A stretch of 64,000 nucleotides of DNA from Rariglobus sp. (GCA_029266495.1 JAQSWS010000005.1:1-64000); one strand, 5' to 3'; shown: positions 8,655-16,189, counted from the stretch's first letter. Program-made: numbers and translations. The notes: generated from the sequence alone by a model not told the origin.

Positions 8655-9551
8655 TCACGCCATCAATGCTTTGGTGTCGGTGCTGAGTTCGGCGTGTTTG
8701 TCGAAGCCGATAAAGATGCGGGCATTCGCGTTCTTGCCGACTTCCGAGAGGGTTTGCAGCTCGCGCAGGCGAACCAGAGCCGGGTGTTTGGCGTAGGCTT
8801 CGGCCGCCTGAGCTTGTTCGCGCAGCGCCTGCACCTCGGCTTCGGTGCGGATGCGGAGGGCTTCGGCCTCGGCACGAGCTTCACGGAGGTGGGCGTCGGC
8901 CAATGACACGGATGCCTTGGCGTCGCTTTCGACGGAGGCGGCGGCTTCGATCAGTTTAATCTGGGCCTTGGCCTCGGCGGCGATTTTCTGCTGCTCGGCC
9001 TGGGTGCGGCTTTCGACGAGCTGCGCTTGCGACAGGCGCTCGGCGGCGAGAACTTTGTTCATCACTTCCTGGAGGTTTCCGGGAAAGACGAGGTCCTTCA
9101 CGTCGGCTCGCTGGATCGCGATGCCGTAGCCGGCGGCGGTGCCTTTCACTTCGGCGAGGATGTCTTCGCTGAGGCGGTTCCGGTTGGTGAGAATCTGTTC
9201 GAGCGTCATCGACGCGAGGGAACGACGGGCGGCAAGCTGCACGTCGCTGTAGAGGCGTTCGTCGTGGTTGCTCACCTGATGCAGCGCGGCCACCGGGTCG
9301 GTGACTTTAAACTGCACGATGATGCTGACGCGGATCGCGACTTTGTCGGCGGTCAGGATTTCCTGCCCCTTGATCGTCAGGTCGCGCTCACGCACGTCCA
9401 CGAGCACGATCTCGACAAGCGGTGAGCGATAAAATGGCAAATTCCAGCGGCGGGGGATTTCGTAAAATCCGGGGCCGAGGACTTCCTGCATGATGCCGTC
9501 GGCATAACGCAGACCGCGGTGGGTGTCTTTGATGAGGAGGGTAGTTTTCAT
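8655..9551 (-). CDS. SPFH/band-7 protein 2
   Basis: Start chosen at ATG 9551 (MKTTLLIKDTHRGLRYADGI); the ORF track's extension to 9674 lacks a better start. 298 aa. An SPFH domain (VRERDLTIKGQEILTADKVA, then AIQRADVKDLVFPGNLQ) is followed by an Ala/Glu coiled coil (about 180-270) with EAKAQIKLIEAAASVESDAK. The end is short and polar. Compared with the first SPFH protein it has the classical stomatin-type GIAIQRADVKDL strand. It lies directly downstream of rtcB and upstream of the nucleotidyltransferase pair. Confidence 0.85.
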   Translation of the reverse strand: MKTTLLIKDTHRGLRYADGIMQEVLGPGFYEIPRRWNLPFYRSPLVEIVLVDVRERDLTIKGQEILTADKVAIRVSIIVQFKVTDPVAALHQVSNHDERLYSDVQLAARRSLASMTLEQILTNRNRLSEDILAEVKGTAAGYGIAIQRADVKDLVFPGNLQEVMNKVLAAERLSQAQLVESRTQAEQQKIAAEAKAQIKLIEAAASVESDAKASVSLADAHLREARAEAEALRIRTEAEVQALREQAQAAEAYAKHPALVRLRELQTLSEVGKNANARIFIGFDKHAELSTDTKALMA

Positions 9552-9739
9552 TTTTAAAGCGGATGCTCCGAAGCGAGGCCCATGCTGAAGTAATGACCGA
9601 ATCAGATCGGTTTCGCCGATACGGTGAGGTGGCGAATCTTGTTGGCGGTCATCTTCATGGCGTCGCCGGAGCAAAGTCTGGAAAGGGTGTGTGAATGCCC
9701 GCAGACGGTGACACCGTGCGGGCGGGTTTGGCTAATTAA
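9552..9739. other. Intergenic region with strong hairpin
   Basis: 188 nt between rtcB and SPFH protein 2. It contains CCCGCA-GA-CGGT-GAC-ACCG-TGCGGG (about 9704-9727), a stable two-part hairpin without a T-run, which may stabilise or separate the rtcB message. No further gene is supported. Confidence 0.5.
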
Positions 9740-11272
9740 TCAGAGCTGGGTTTCAGTAAGGCCTTCGCGGCGCTCGCTCTTGTGTGCGGCGCGTTTTTCG
9801 CGACGGACACGCTGCCAATGCGGCTCCGGAGCTTCACCGGCCATGATGCAGCCTTGCGGGTGGATCTCACCGACTACGGTCGCGAGACCAAAGCGAGCGA
9901 TCTGGGCCTTTACTTTCGTCGCGTCCTTGTAGCCGAGCGGAGACTCGGAGAGGTCGGCGGCACCGTTATACCAGCGCACGTCGATTCCCTGCGTCACTGC
10001 GGACAGGACTTCCTTCAGGCGGGCCGGATCGATCTCACCCTCGGCGTCCTTGTAAGGACGCAGCATCGCGGTGCGCGACAGGTTGCGTCCGGCGCCGTGC
10101 GGGCAGAACGACAGGTAGTCGGTGTTATCCGAACCGAGCACGAGCAGGATTTCACGCGCCATGTTGAGCGGGATCAGACCAAGCAGCGGACGCCCTTGCT
10201 CATCCCGCCAGGCGGGCGTGGCACCTTTTCCATGGAAGAACACGTCGCCGCGTTTCCATACAAAGTTATGCTCGTTGCCGATCTGCACGAGGGCGCGCTG
10301 ACCCAGACGGCCCAAAAAGGCGGCATGGATCTGGGCGTGGTTTTCACGGGTCCAGCGACCGATGTATTGCAAGGCGTCCCAATAGGCGCGGCCTTCCTCG
10401 GAATCCGCCGGCAGCCAGACGGCGGCATCGGGGATACCTTGGGTGTTTTCGTCGCACCAACGGCGTGCGGCGATTTGACCACGCTTGTAGAGGTCCGCAC
10501 CGAGACCGCGCGACCCATGATGGGTCACGAGAACGCTAAACTTGCCTTCGCGGCGGACGATCCACTCAGCCAGCTCCGTGTAACCGGCGGTCTCGATGGC
10601 GAGACGTTGCTCCTCGGTGAACTGAATCTGCCCCACATAGGCGAAGTGGTTGCCGTCGCCCTGCGTGCCGAGGAAATCCTGGGCGCGGCTGCGCAGACCG
10701 GAAAGGAACGGATTATCCCACACCGACTCGTCGAGCACAGCGGACGAAAACTGCTTTCCACGCGGACGGCCACCGGCACCGAAATGCGTGATTTTTTGAA
10801 GATGATCCATCATCTCGCCCACCGGATGGTTGGCGTCGAAGAAGGTCGCGAACATCGAGCAGCAGATATCCGCCGAATGCGCGCCCGGGATGATGGCGTT
10901 TTCAACCGCAATGGCTCCGCCCACCGGGATGGTCGCGGTCCCACCTCCGGTCGGGCAGGTGTCGGGCATCAACACGCCGCGCTGCACCACCGGCACGTGA
11001 AGGAGTTCCTTCATACGGATACGGGATGAGGCCACATTGGCAGCCTCCTCAAGAGTGTCGGCTTCGACGGCCTCCGCCAACGGAGCACCCACCGGACGCG
11101 GCTGGATCAGCGGCGGCTGTTTCGGGAAGTCCTGTTCGAGTTGAGCAAAGAGGAGGGCGCGATCGAGGCCGGTGGCATCGAGTTCACGGGCACGGCGCAG
11201 GGCCGAACCAAGACGGCGGCCTTCGAGCCAGCCGGCCGCGATCAGGTCGCGGGCTTTGATTTCCATGGTCAT
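9740..11272 (-). CDS. rtcB: RNA ligase RtcB
   Basis: Start at ATG 11272 (MTMEIKARDL) or 11266; the ORF extends further but without support. About 510 aa. Active-site elements of RtcB are present in order: SADICCS (metal-binding Asp and Cys; the usual motif is DVGCG), GTQGDGNHF, VTHHGSRGLG, FHGKGATPA and CPHGAGRNLSR, whose His is the expected guanylylated residue, then SPLGYKD. RtcB joins 2',3'-cyclic phosphate or 3'-phosphate RNA ends to 5'-OH ends, using GTP and Mn2+, and so repairs ribonuclease-cut tRNA. No RtcA cyclase and no RtcR activator is seen in this window, unlike the enterobacterial rtc operon. Confidence 0.95.
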   Translation of the reverse strand: MTMEIKARDLIAAGWLEGRRLGSALRRARELDATGLDRALLFAQLEQDFPKQPPLIQPRPVGAPLAEAVEADTLEEAANVASSRIRMKELLHVPVVQRGVLMPDTCPTGGGTATIPVGGAIAVENAIIPGAHSADICCSMFATFFDANHPVGEMMDHLQKITHFGAGGRPRGKQFSSAVLDESVWDNPFLSGLRSRAQDFLGTQGDGNHFAYVGQIQFTEEQRLAIETAGYTELAEWIVRREGKFSVLVTHHGSRGLGADLYKRGQIAARRWCDENTQGIPDAAVWLPADSEEGRAYWDALQYIGRWTRENHAQIHAAFLGRLGQRALVQIGNEHNFVWKRGDVFFHGKGATPAWRDEQGRPLLGLIPLNMAREILLVLGSDNTDYLSFCPHGAGRNLSRTAMLRPYKDAEGEIDPARLKEVLSAVTQGIDVRWYNGAADLSESPLGYKDATKVKAQIARFGLATVVGEIHPQGCIMAGEAPEPHWQRVRREKRAAHKSERREGLTETQL

Positions 11273-11363
11273 GATTATAAAGAAGAGAGTTGGAGGAATC
11301 GGACGGGGGTTTTTTCTGGGAAAAGAATAACCCATATTGTGCGATCCGGATAGAGGAGAGGGT

Positions 11364-11394
11364 GCATAATACCTGACTATTTGGTCAGATATGC
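11364..11394. promoter_or_regulatory. Palindrome upstream of rtcB
   Basis: GCAT-A-ATAC-CTGAC-TATTTG-GTCAG-AT-ATGC is an interrupted inverted repeat about 92 nt upstream of the rtcB start on the transcribed strand. It could be an operator or an RNA hairpin. No binding protein is assignable. Confidence 0.4.
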
Positions 11395-11450
11395 GGAGCG
11401 TGTGTTTTGTTCATCTCTGGTGATCAGCAGAGAGAATGCAGATCGTCTCC

Positions 11451-11506
11451 GGTAGGCAGCCTGCTTGCAGGCGCGGTTCGGAGCGCGAGCAAGCTCGCGG
11501 CCTACT
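11451..11506. repeat. REP-like inverted pair
   Basis: Two palindromic units, GTAGGCAGCCTGCTTGCAGG and GCGAGCAAGCTCGCGGCCTAC, are arranged head to head with a short GCGGTTCGGAGC spacer. This is the usual look of bacterial REP doublets with GTAGG ends. It lies in the 265-nt gap between the unknown protein and rtcB. Confidence 0.6.
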
Positions 11507-11537
11507 GGCGCAACCAACCTATCAAAGTAGAATTAGT

Positions 11538-12191
11538 TTATATTGGGGAGGGAGTGGAGAGCGCGGTCTCTTCACGAAGCGTAAGGCCGGCGGGACGGCG
11601 GCGGTGCCACCAATCTTTTCGACCGTGCAGATTGCCGAGACGTTCTCGTCCGCGCGTGTGCGTGAAACGGGCGTCGATCTCGGCGATGCGGCGACGCACT
11701 TCGGGGAGTTCCACGCGCTGATGCGTAATCATCCAGGGCTGCACGTCTTCCTCCAGCCACCACGGGTTGCGGATGGAGAAACCGACGACCAGGCGACGGC
11801 GGCGGTAAGACCGGCGCGGTAGCAGTTCCTCTTCCCACGGTCCGTAGGTGAACAGGCGGCGATGGCTGGCCGGCCAGGGCAGACGCTTCCACTCCAGCGG
11901 CAGAATGATACGCGGACGAAGACGATACGTCTGCCCGTCGGGCAGGATGAAATCGGGTTCACGCGACCAGATCCGCTGGTTAACGGCGGCCAGCACGGTG
12001 CGGAACACCGCGACGTCGATGCGGCGGCGAATGTCGTCGCGGAGCACATAGGTCTTGGTCCAGCCGCGTGGGTAGGGCTCGACCAACGGAACCACCGGCG
12101 CGAGGCTGAGCGCACGGCGTAGTTGGTCGTGTTCGCGCTCGAGACGGAGGAGTTCCTTGTCGCGGGCGGTGTGTTTATCGAGAAAGCGCAT
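11538..12191 (-). CDS. Hypothetical protein between rtcB and the sigma factor
   Basis: 217 aa with no family I recognise. Rich in Arg and Trp, for example SYRRRRLVVGFSIRNPWWLE, and HTRGRERLGNLHGRKDWWHR near the C terminus. The strongly basic composition fits a nucleic-acid-binding protein, which is inference. Starts with MRFLDKHTARDKELLRLERE, a short coiled-coil-like opening. It is 21 nt downstream of the sigma factor gene and shares its direction, so the HNH gene, sigma gene and this gene read as one block. Confidence 0.65.
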   Translation of the reverse strand: MRFLDKHTARDKELLRLEREHDQLRRALSLAPVVPLVEPYPRGWTKTYVLRDDIRRRIDVAVFRTVLAAVNQRIWSREPDFILPDGQTYRLRPRIILPLEWKRLPWPASHRRLFTYGPWEEELLPRRSYRRRRLVVGFSIRNPWWLEEDVQPWMITHQRVELPEVRRRIAEIDARFTHTRGRERLGNLHGRKDWWHRRRPAGLTLREETALSTPSPI

Positions 12192-12212
12192 GGTGTGGGC
12201 GGCCGGGGAGGA

Positions 12213-12920
12213 TCAGTCGCGGCTGCGGTTGACGAAGGACTGCCAGAGGGCGAGGACAACGAAGTCGGCGCGGAGCTTTTTTTCGCCGGCTTCGCGGACC
12301 TGACGCGCACGCTCGCGCGAGACGCCGAGTTCGGCGGCGATGTCGTCGAGCGTGGCGTCTTCGAGGTAGTAACGGCGGAGCGCCAGCGACTGGTTGGCGG
12401 GCAGGCGCGTGAGCGCGACGCCGAGGCTGTCGCGGACGTCGTCGAGTTCGACAAACTCGGCGGGCGACGGCAGGTGGGTGTCGGGGATCGAATCCCACTC
12501 GATCTCGGTGGTGTCGGCGACTTGCGCGGCGGCGTTGATCACGGAGGCGACCTCGGCGATCGTGAGTTGGACGGACGCGGCGATCTCTTGCGCGGTCGGG
12601 ACGCGACCGAGACGGGTGGCGAGTTCGGTGCGAGTGCGCGCGATGAGGCCGATCCGGTCGCGTTGGCGGCGGCTCAGCGGATCGAGGCGGCGGAGTTCGT
12701 CGAGCATGGCGCCGCGCACGCGCACGTAGCAGTAGGCGCGCACGTCGTCGGGATCGCCGTCGCGTTGGCCGAGCGCGGCGATGAGCGCGAGTTTGCCGAC
12801 GGACGCGAGGTCATCGCGCGCGACGCCGGACGGCAGACGCCGGGCAAGGGTGGCGAGCGCGGTTTCCACTATGTCGAGGAAGTCGGCGAGCGCCGGAGGG
12901 AATGGAGACACACAGGTCAT
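12213..12920 (-). CDS. FliA/WhiG-type sigma-70 family factor
   Basis: 235 aa. Region 2 is visible as RAYCYVRVRGAMLDELRRLD around residues 60-80, the exact style of FliA-family sigma factors, followed by region 3 (RLGRVPTAQEIAASVQLTIA) and region 4 with helix-turn-helix DIAAELGVSRERARQVREAG near 200-220. No flagellar or sporulation genes are nearby. It lies inside the RNA-repair block between the HNH gene and the unknown Arg/Trp-rich gene. A dedicated sigma factor for the array and repair genes is a reasonable hypothesis. Its target promoter is not identified. Confidence 0.85.
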   Translation of the reverse strand: MTCVSPFPPALADFLDIVETALATLARRLPSGVARDDLASVGKLALIAALGQRDGDPDDVRAYCYVRVRGAMLDELRRLDPLSRRQRDRIGLIARTRTELATRLGRVPTAQEIAASVQLTIAEVASVINAAAQVADTTEIEWDSIPDTHLPSPAEFVELDDVRDSLGVALTRLPANQSLALRRYYLEDATLDDIAAELGVSRERARQVREAGEKKLRADFVVLALWQSFVNRSRD

Positions 12921-12999
12921 GAGAGAGAGGCAGCCGTGCAGAGGAGGAAGGGCGGTCGGTTAAACGAACGCGGCGGCTTCCTCACCTGCGGGGCGGCCG

Positions 13000-13632
13000 T
13001 CAGTGCGTGAGGAAGTGTCGCCAGTCCGGGTGTCGGGCGTCGCGGATCGCGACGGACGCCGGCAGCGGCGCGGGGGCTTTGGGCCTGCGCAGCAACCGGA
13101 GTCCGGCTTCGTGCGGGAGTCGGTTGGCCTTGAGGGAGTTGATCTCCCGCTTGGCCCACACGAGGTTCTCGAACGTGTCGCGTCCGCCGCGGTCGCGGGG
13201 GACGACGTGGTCGAGGTTGCCCCCAAGCCGCCCGACACGTTCGCCGGTGTATTGGCAGACGCCGCCGTCGCGCTCGAAGATCGCCTCGCGAGAGAGACGT
13301 GGGGTGTGAACCGGCATTTTCGCGAACTGGGTCGCGACGATGACGGTGGGCACGCGGATGCGGAGTTTCGGCGTGGTGATCGCGAAATCGAAATCACGCA
13401 CGGGCAGTTCGATCCACTCGCTCCAGGGGAGCGGGTTGAGGAAAAGCGGGCGGTCGAAGTTCCAGCCACCGTCGTCGAGTTTCGGATACGCGATGTCGAG
13501 GCCGAGCGCGGGCGGCAGGCTGGCGTTGCCGCCGTTGAGGGCGACAAGTGCCTGCTTGACGGTGCGGTGACCGATGACCTGCCAGGCGCGGTTGAGCGAC
13601 AGGACGATGGGTTTGTCGAGGATGTCAGACAT
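13000..13632 (-). CDS. HNH endonuclease family protein
   Basis: 210 aa. The HNH core is GGNLDHVVPRDRGGRDTFEN, followed by LVWAKREINSLKANR, near residues 128-162; it keeps DH, the Arg/Gly turn and the Asn that complete the beta-beta-alpha-metal fold. Upstream, VCQYTGERV replaces the usual paired Cys of zinc-bearing HNH proteins. The N-terminal part (SLNRAWQVIGHRTVKQALVA) is conserved-looking but not assigned. It is the first protein gene after the left tRNA block. HNH proteins of this kind could cut DNA, for example to move the array, or RNA; the sequence does not decide. Confidence 0.8.
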   Translation of the reverse strand: MSDILDKPIVLSLNRAWQVIGHRTVKQALVALNGGNASLPPALGLDIAYPKLDDGGWNFDRPLFLNPLPWSEWIELPVRDFDFAITTPKLRIRVPTVIVATQFAKMPVHTPRLSREAIFERDGGVCQYTGERVGRLGGNLDHVVPRDRGGRDTFENLVWAKREINSLKANRLPHEAGLRLLRRPKAPAPLPASVAIRDARHPDWRHFLTH

Positions 13633-13689
13633 GGGAAAAAGTGATGATGGTGAAAAAGGAGAGATCCTCGCGGAGCCCGGTCAGCCAAC

Positions 13690-13711
13690 AACGGTGTGTG
13701 TTCTTTTTTGT
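13690..13711. repeat. Left copy of the inverted repeat flanking the tRNA array
   Basis: ACGGTGTGTGTTCTTTTTTG at the left edge of the array recurs as its exact reverse complement at about 18745-18765 on the right edge. The match extends outward through GTTGGCTGA. Both copies point out of the array. Confidence 0.75.
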
Positions 13712-13717
13712 TAAAAT

Positions 13718-13792
13718 TGGATCTCCGCGCCGGGCTTGCGCCGGCCTCTGCGGTTTACAAAACCGCGGCATCGCTACCTATGCTTGCAGAGA
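13718..13792 (-). tRNA. tRNA-Thr(TGT), altered elbow
   Basis: Acceptor TCTCTGC/GCGGAGA, D loop AGGTAGCG between GCAT/ATGC, anticodon loop TTTGTAA, T arm GCCGG-CGCAAGC-CCGGC, discriminator T, encoded CCA. The T loop has CGC where TTC is normal. Confidence 0.88.
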
Positions 13793-13796
13793 GTTA

Positions 13797-13885
13797 TGGC
13801 GGAGGACTGAGGTCCTGCCCCCCAGCGACCACGTGTCGCCGCACGCGTTAGCACCGCGGCTCCCGACTTCCGGGATAAGTCCTCC
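13797..13885 (-). tRNA. tRNA-Ser(GCT), altered elbow
   Basis: Acceptor GGAGGAC/GTCCTCC, anticodon loop GTGCTAA, long variable arm with GCGAC/GTCGC, T loop GGCAGGA, discriminator G, encoded CCA. D loop GGAAGTC has AG at 18-19. One anticodon-stem mismatch. Confidence 0.82.
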
Positions 13886-13889
13886 AAAC

Positions 13890-13963
13890 TGGTCCACCCA
13901 CTTGGTATCGCGCCAAGGTCTGCCGGTTATCAGCCGGCTGCTCTGCTTTTGAGCTATGGGTGG
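13890..13963 (-). tRNA. tRNA-Ile(GAT), altered elbow
   Basis: Acceptor CCACCCA/TGGGTGG, D arm GCTC-AAAAGCA-GAGC, anticodon loop CTGATAA in GCCGG/CCGGC, T arm CTTGG-CGCGATA-CCAAG, discriminator A, encoded CCA. Confidence 0.88.
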
Positions 13964-13968
13964 AAAAT

Positions 13969-14058
13969 TGGCGGAGAGCGGAGGTCTTGCACCCCAACCG
14001 GTCTGGCCGGTCCATCTGTTTTCAAGACAGCGTCCGCGCCTCGGCGGATTCACTCTCC
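13969..14058 (-). tRNA. tRNA-Ser(TGA), altered elbow
   Basis: Acceptor GGAGAGT/GCTCTCC, anticodon loop CTTGAAA, long variable arm ACCGG-CCAGA-CCGGT, T loop TGCAAGA, discriminator G, encoded CCA. Confidence 0.85.
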
Positions 14059-14060
14059 AA

Positions 14061-14220
14061 TGGTCTCCACGGCAGGAATTGCACCTGCGTTGATCCGCTT
14101 AGAAGACGGATGCCTGATCTATTGTTCGCCGTGCTGCCCGACGGGCACCCGCACGGCTCACCTTCGCTTCGCTCAGGCTACGCCCTCTCCGCGCTGCCGC
14201 GCTACGTCGGCCACACGGAG
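14061..14220 (-). tRNA. tRNA-Arg(TCT) with about 87-nt D-loop insertion
   Basis: Acceptor CTCCGTG/CGTGGAG, anticodon loop CTTCTAA in TCCGT/GCGGA, T arm GCAGG-TGCAATT-CCTGC, discriminator A, encoded CCA. D-stem strands GCC and GGC are separated by about 94 nt (14115-14208) instead of about 8. The inserted part matches the one in tRNA-Tyr. Whether the RNA is processed or inactive is unknown. Confidence 0.78.
14122..14208. mobile_element. Inserted element E1, copy in tRNA-Arg(TCT)
   Basis: About 87 nt from TTGTTCGCC to the CGTC next to the D stem. It is homologous to 16983-17070 inside tRNA-Tyr. The stem CCGTGC/GCACGG here is CCATGC/GCATGG in the other copy, a compensatory change that argues for a conserved RNA or DNA hairpin. 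There is no coding capacity. Confidence 0.65.
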
Positions 14221-14225
14221 AAAAG

Positions 14226-14301
14226 TGGCAGGCCCGGTCGGAATTGCACCGACACTATTCCGCGTTCGAAGCGCGGCTGACTATCTTTTGCCGACAGGCC
14301 T
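14226..14301 (-). tRNA. tRNA-Arg(TCG), altered elbow
   Basis: Acceptor AGGCCTG/CGGGCCT, D loop AAAAGATA, anticodon loop CTTCGAA in CCGCG/CGCGG, T arm GTCGG-TGCAATT-CCGAC, discriminator G, encoded CCA. Confidence 0.88.
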
Positions 14302-14306
14302 GAAAA

Positions 14307-14381
14307 TGGTCCTCCTGCCAGGAATTGCACCTGGGGCTCGGCCTTCGCACGGCCGCGTGATGGCTTCTTCACTACAGGAGG
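14307..14381 (-). tRNA. tRNA-Arg(GCG), altered elbow
   Basis: Acceptor CCTCCTG/CAGGAGG, D arm GTGA-AGAAGCCA-TCAC, anticodon loop GTGCGAA in CGGCC/GGCCG, T arm CCAGG-TGCAATT-CCTGG, discriminator A, encoded CCA. Bacteria normally read CGC/CGT with an ACG anticodon, so GCG is unusual. Confidence 0.85.
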
Positions 14382-14391
14382 AAAAGGGAAC

Positions 14392-14414
14392 GGAGCCGAA
14401 CATCGTCCGGCTCC
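14392..14414 (-). terminator. Hairpin downstream of the Ro60 gene
   Basis: GGAGCCG and CGGCTCC form a 7-bp stem about 18 nt after the Ro60 stop, followed by GTTCCCTTTT. It is a weak intrinsic terminator or processing hairpin before tRNA-Arg(GCG). Confidence 0.5.
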
Positions 14415-14431
14415 GGCAGAAAACACGCAGG

Positions 14432-15871
14432 TCAATCCGCCAGAGGGACGGATTCCACCTCGTGGACAAGGGCCTCGGGATCGCGGTCGAGTTTCTGCAT
14501 GATCTCGAACACACGGTCGCTCCAACCGGCGAGGCAGTAGACCCGCTCCTGTGGGAACTGGAGCGTGCCGTTGCCTTTCAGGTCGAAGCTGTAAACCAGG
14601 GGCGCCACCGCATAACGCTTCTGATAAGCGGCAAACGGCTGCACCGGCGCACCGCCACCGATCCAGCCCTGCATGTCGGACAGAATCACGATGCGATCAT
14701 AAGCACGGTTGGCCCGCTCGAAGATCGCATTGAAGTTCGTCCCGCCCGCCGCAAACGGAATGCTGGCGGCCGCCGTAAGCGTGCTATCACGACGGTTCAG
14801 CGAGATGTAGCGGGCATCATCACTGAAGACCATGAGATCCGCCCCCGTTACCTTGACCAGCACGGCCGCAAACAGGGAGCCGATCGTTTGCGGACGACCC
14901 GCCATCGAGCCCGACGAATCGAGCGCGATCAGCGTGTTGCCTTCAAACTTCGGCACGTTTGCCAGCGAGAAATCAATCGCCTGGTTAAGCGCATCCATCA
15001 CTTTGTCCGCGCCCTGCAGGTTGCCCTGCTTGAGCACTTCGACCGCCGAGAGGAACTGAAACGGAAACACCAGCGAGCGGCGCACGGCACGCTCGTCGGT
15101 GAGTTGATCGCACAGCTCCTTCGCCACCTCGGGAGCATGAGTCAGGACGTTACGCACGTTACGCAGAAGGGCCAGGTAACCGAGCTTACGCTCACGCACC
15201 AGCTCCGCCCACGCTTGAGACTTGGCGACGGCGACATCGCCACCGGCCTCGCCCTGCCCTGCCTGGGTCAGCTTGGTTTCCCACGTTTCCGCAGGAGCCA
15301 GCTCATCCCGGACAAGCTTGGACAGGGCAGCCGATGACTTCGGACGAACCAGGTTAACGGCATCGACCAGCTTGAAGACGCCGTGATCCCGTCTGTATTT
15401 GGCGAGTTGATACTCGTCAAATCGGCCAAGCGCGGCACCCAGACCCTTTTTCAGGGAGTTCGGGATCGGACGGCCGTAGACCGCCAGATAGTAACCGAGC
15501 GTCTCCATGACATCATCCGGGCGGCGCACCACTTCGGCATAGAAATGCTTCGTCCATGACTGGCCCTTCACTGACTTGGCCAGCTCACCCGCGACCAGGT
15601 GACTGACCGACCGCATACCATGGGTATTGCGAGCATAGAGGGCGGCTTTGGCGACGAAACGCGGATCATTCACTTTCGTGATGAGTTCGCGGATGCGAGC
15701 CGTGGTCTGCTTCTCCGTGCGGTAGAACTCGTCCTCCAGAAACGTGGTCAGGAGAATCGAAACGAATTCGAGTTTGGCGGTCTGGGCGAAAGCCCGACCA
15801 CCTGCAAAGTTGACCGTGTCGGGCGCGGACTTGCGGCGCGACAGGGCGGTAAGAATACTGAATTTAGCCAT
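14432..15871 (-). CDS. rsr: Ro60-like RNA-binding protein (TROVE-VWA)
   Basis: 479 aa. Residues 1-310 are a TROVE domain of HEAT-like repeats, for example YRTEKQTTARIRELITKVND, then FVAKAALYARNTHGMRSVSH; this is the ring that binds Y RNA on its outer face and single-stranded 3' ends of misfolded RNA in its hole. Residues about 315-479 are a VWA domain with the MIDAS motif LIALDSSGSMAG. Length and domain order match bacterial Rsr. Start ATG 15871 has AAAGGAAG seven bases upstream. Five Y-RNA-like genes lie just upstream and tRNA genes on both sides, which fits Ro60 working with these RNAs. An intrinsic terminator lies in its leader. Confidence 0.95.
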   Translation of the reverse strand: MAKFSILTALSRRKSAPDTVNFAGGRAFAQTAKLEFVSILLTTFLEDEFYRTEKQTTARIRELITKVNDPRFVAKAALYARNTHGMRSVSHLVAGELAKSVKGQSWTKHFYAEVVRRPDDVMETLGYYLAVYGRPIPNSLKKGLGAALGRFDEYQLAKYRRDHGVFKLVDAVNLVRPKSSAALSKLVRDELAPAETWETKLTQAGQGEAGGDVAVAKSQAWAELVRERKLGYLALLRNVRNVLTHAPEVAKELCDQLTDERAVRRSLVFPFQFLSAVEVLKQGNLQGADKVMDALNQAIDFSLANVPKFEGNTLIALDSSGSMAGRPQTIGSLFAAVLVKVTGADLMVFSDDARYISLNRRDSTLTAAASIPFAAGGTNFNAIFERANRAYDRIVILSDMQGWIGGGAPVQPFAAYQKRYAVAPLVYSFDLKGNGTLQFPQERVYCLAGWSDRVFEIMQKLDRDPEALVHEVESVPLAD

Positions 15872-15888
15872 GATGGCTTCCTTTCATT

Positions 15889-15917
15889 AAAAAACCGCGA
15901 CGGAGATCCGTCACGGT
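15889..15917 (-). terminator. rsr: Terminator or attenuator in the Ro60 leader
   Basis: ACCG-T-GACGGA-TC-TCCGTC-G-CGGT followed by TTTTTT on the minus strand, ending just before the ribosome binding site. It separates the upstream Y-RNA genes from the Ro60 message. Confidence 0.8.
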
Positions 15918-15950
15918 TGGATTAGCCCGGAACGCCGGGACACGATGTTG

Positions 15951-16086
15951 ATTGTGGGAGAAATTCGCCCTCGGAGACGGTCTTGCGACCGCTGCTGCTC
16001 TACCACTGAGCTACGCGTGGAAACGCGGATGGAGTCGAACCACCGACCGACAGTTTAGAAGTAACCGAGAACTCACTGTCCACAAA
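15951..16086 (-). ncRNA. Y-RNA-like gene A with permuted tRNA module
   Basis: TTGTGG/CCACAA closes the RNA. The 5' side has the shared motif GTGAG...GGTTACTTC, the 3' side AATTTCTC. Inside, in 5'-3' order: T arm GGTGG-TTCGACT-CCATC, mini-acceptor hairpin CGCG-TTTCCA-CGCG, TA, D arm GCTC-AGTGGTA-GAGC, then CGGTC-GCAA-GACCG, a stem with a GNRA tetraloop in the place of the anticodon arm. This order is a circular permutation of tRNA and matches the known YrlA type of Ro-binding RNA. Confidence 0.85.
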
Positions 16087-16092
16087 GAGAGA

Positions 16093-16183
16093 CGAGGGAG
16101 AAACGTGAACGCGGGTTTCTGGGTTTGAACCAGATCATCTGTTTAGGAGGTTTTCCGAAGTAACCGCGCTCTCACCACCCTCG
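16093..16183 (-). ncRNA. Y-RNA-like gene B, reduced module
   Basis: Ends CGAGGG/CCCTCG, shared motif GTGAGAGCGCGGTTACTTC and 3' GTTTCTC. The inner part keeps a T arm TCTGG-TTCAAAC-CCAGA but no D arm is recognisable. It is the shortest of the five at about 91 nt. Confidence 0.7.
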
Positions 16184-16189
16184 AAGAGA

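Noticed and set aside
13949-15337. 462-aa plus-strand ORF and many small ORFs in 13.7-18.7 kb
   Set aside because: They run antisense through tRNA genes and the Ro60 gene; the RNA structures and the Ro60 motifs explain the sequence.
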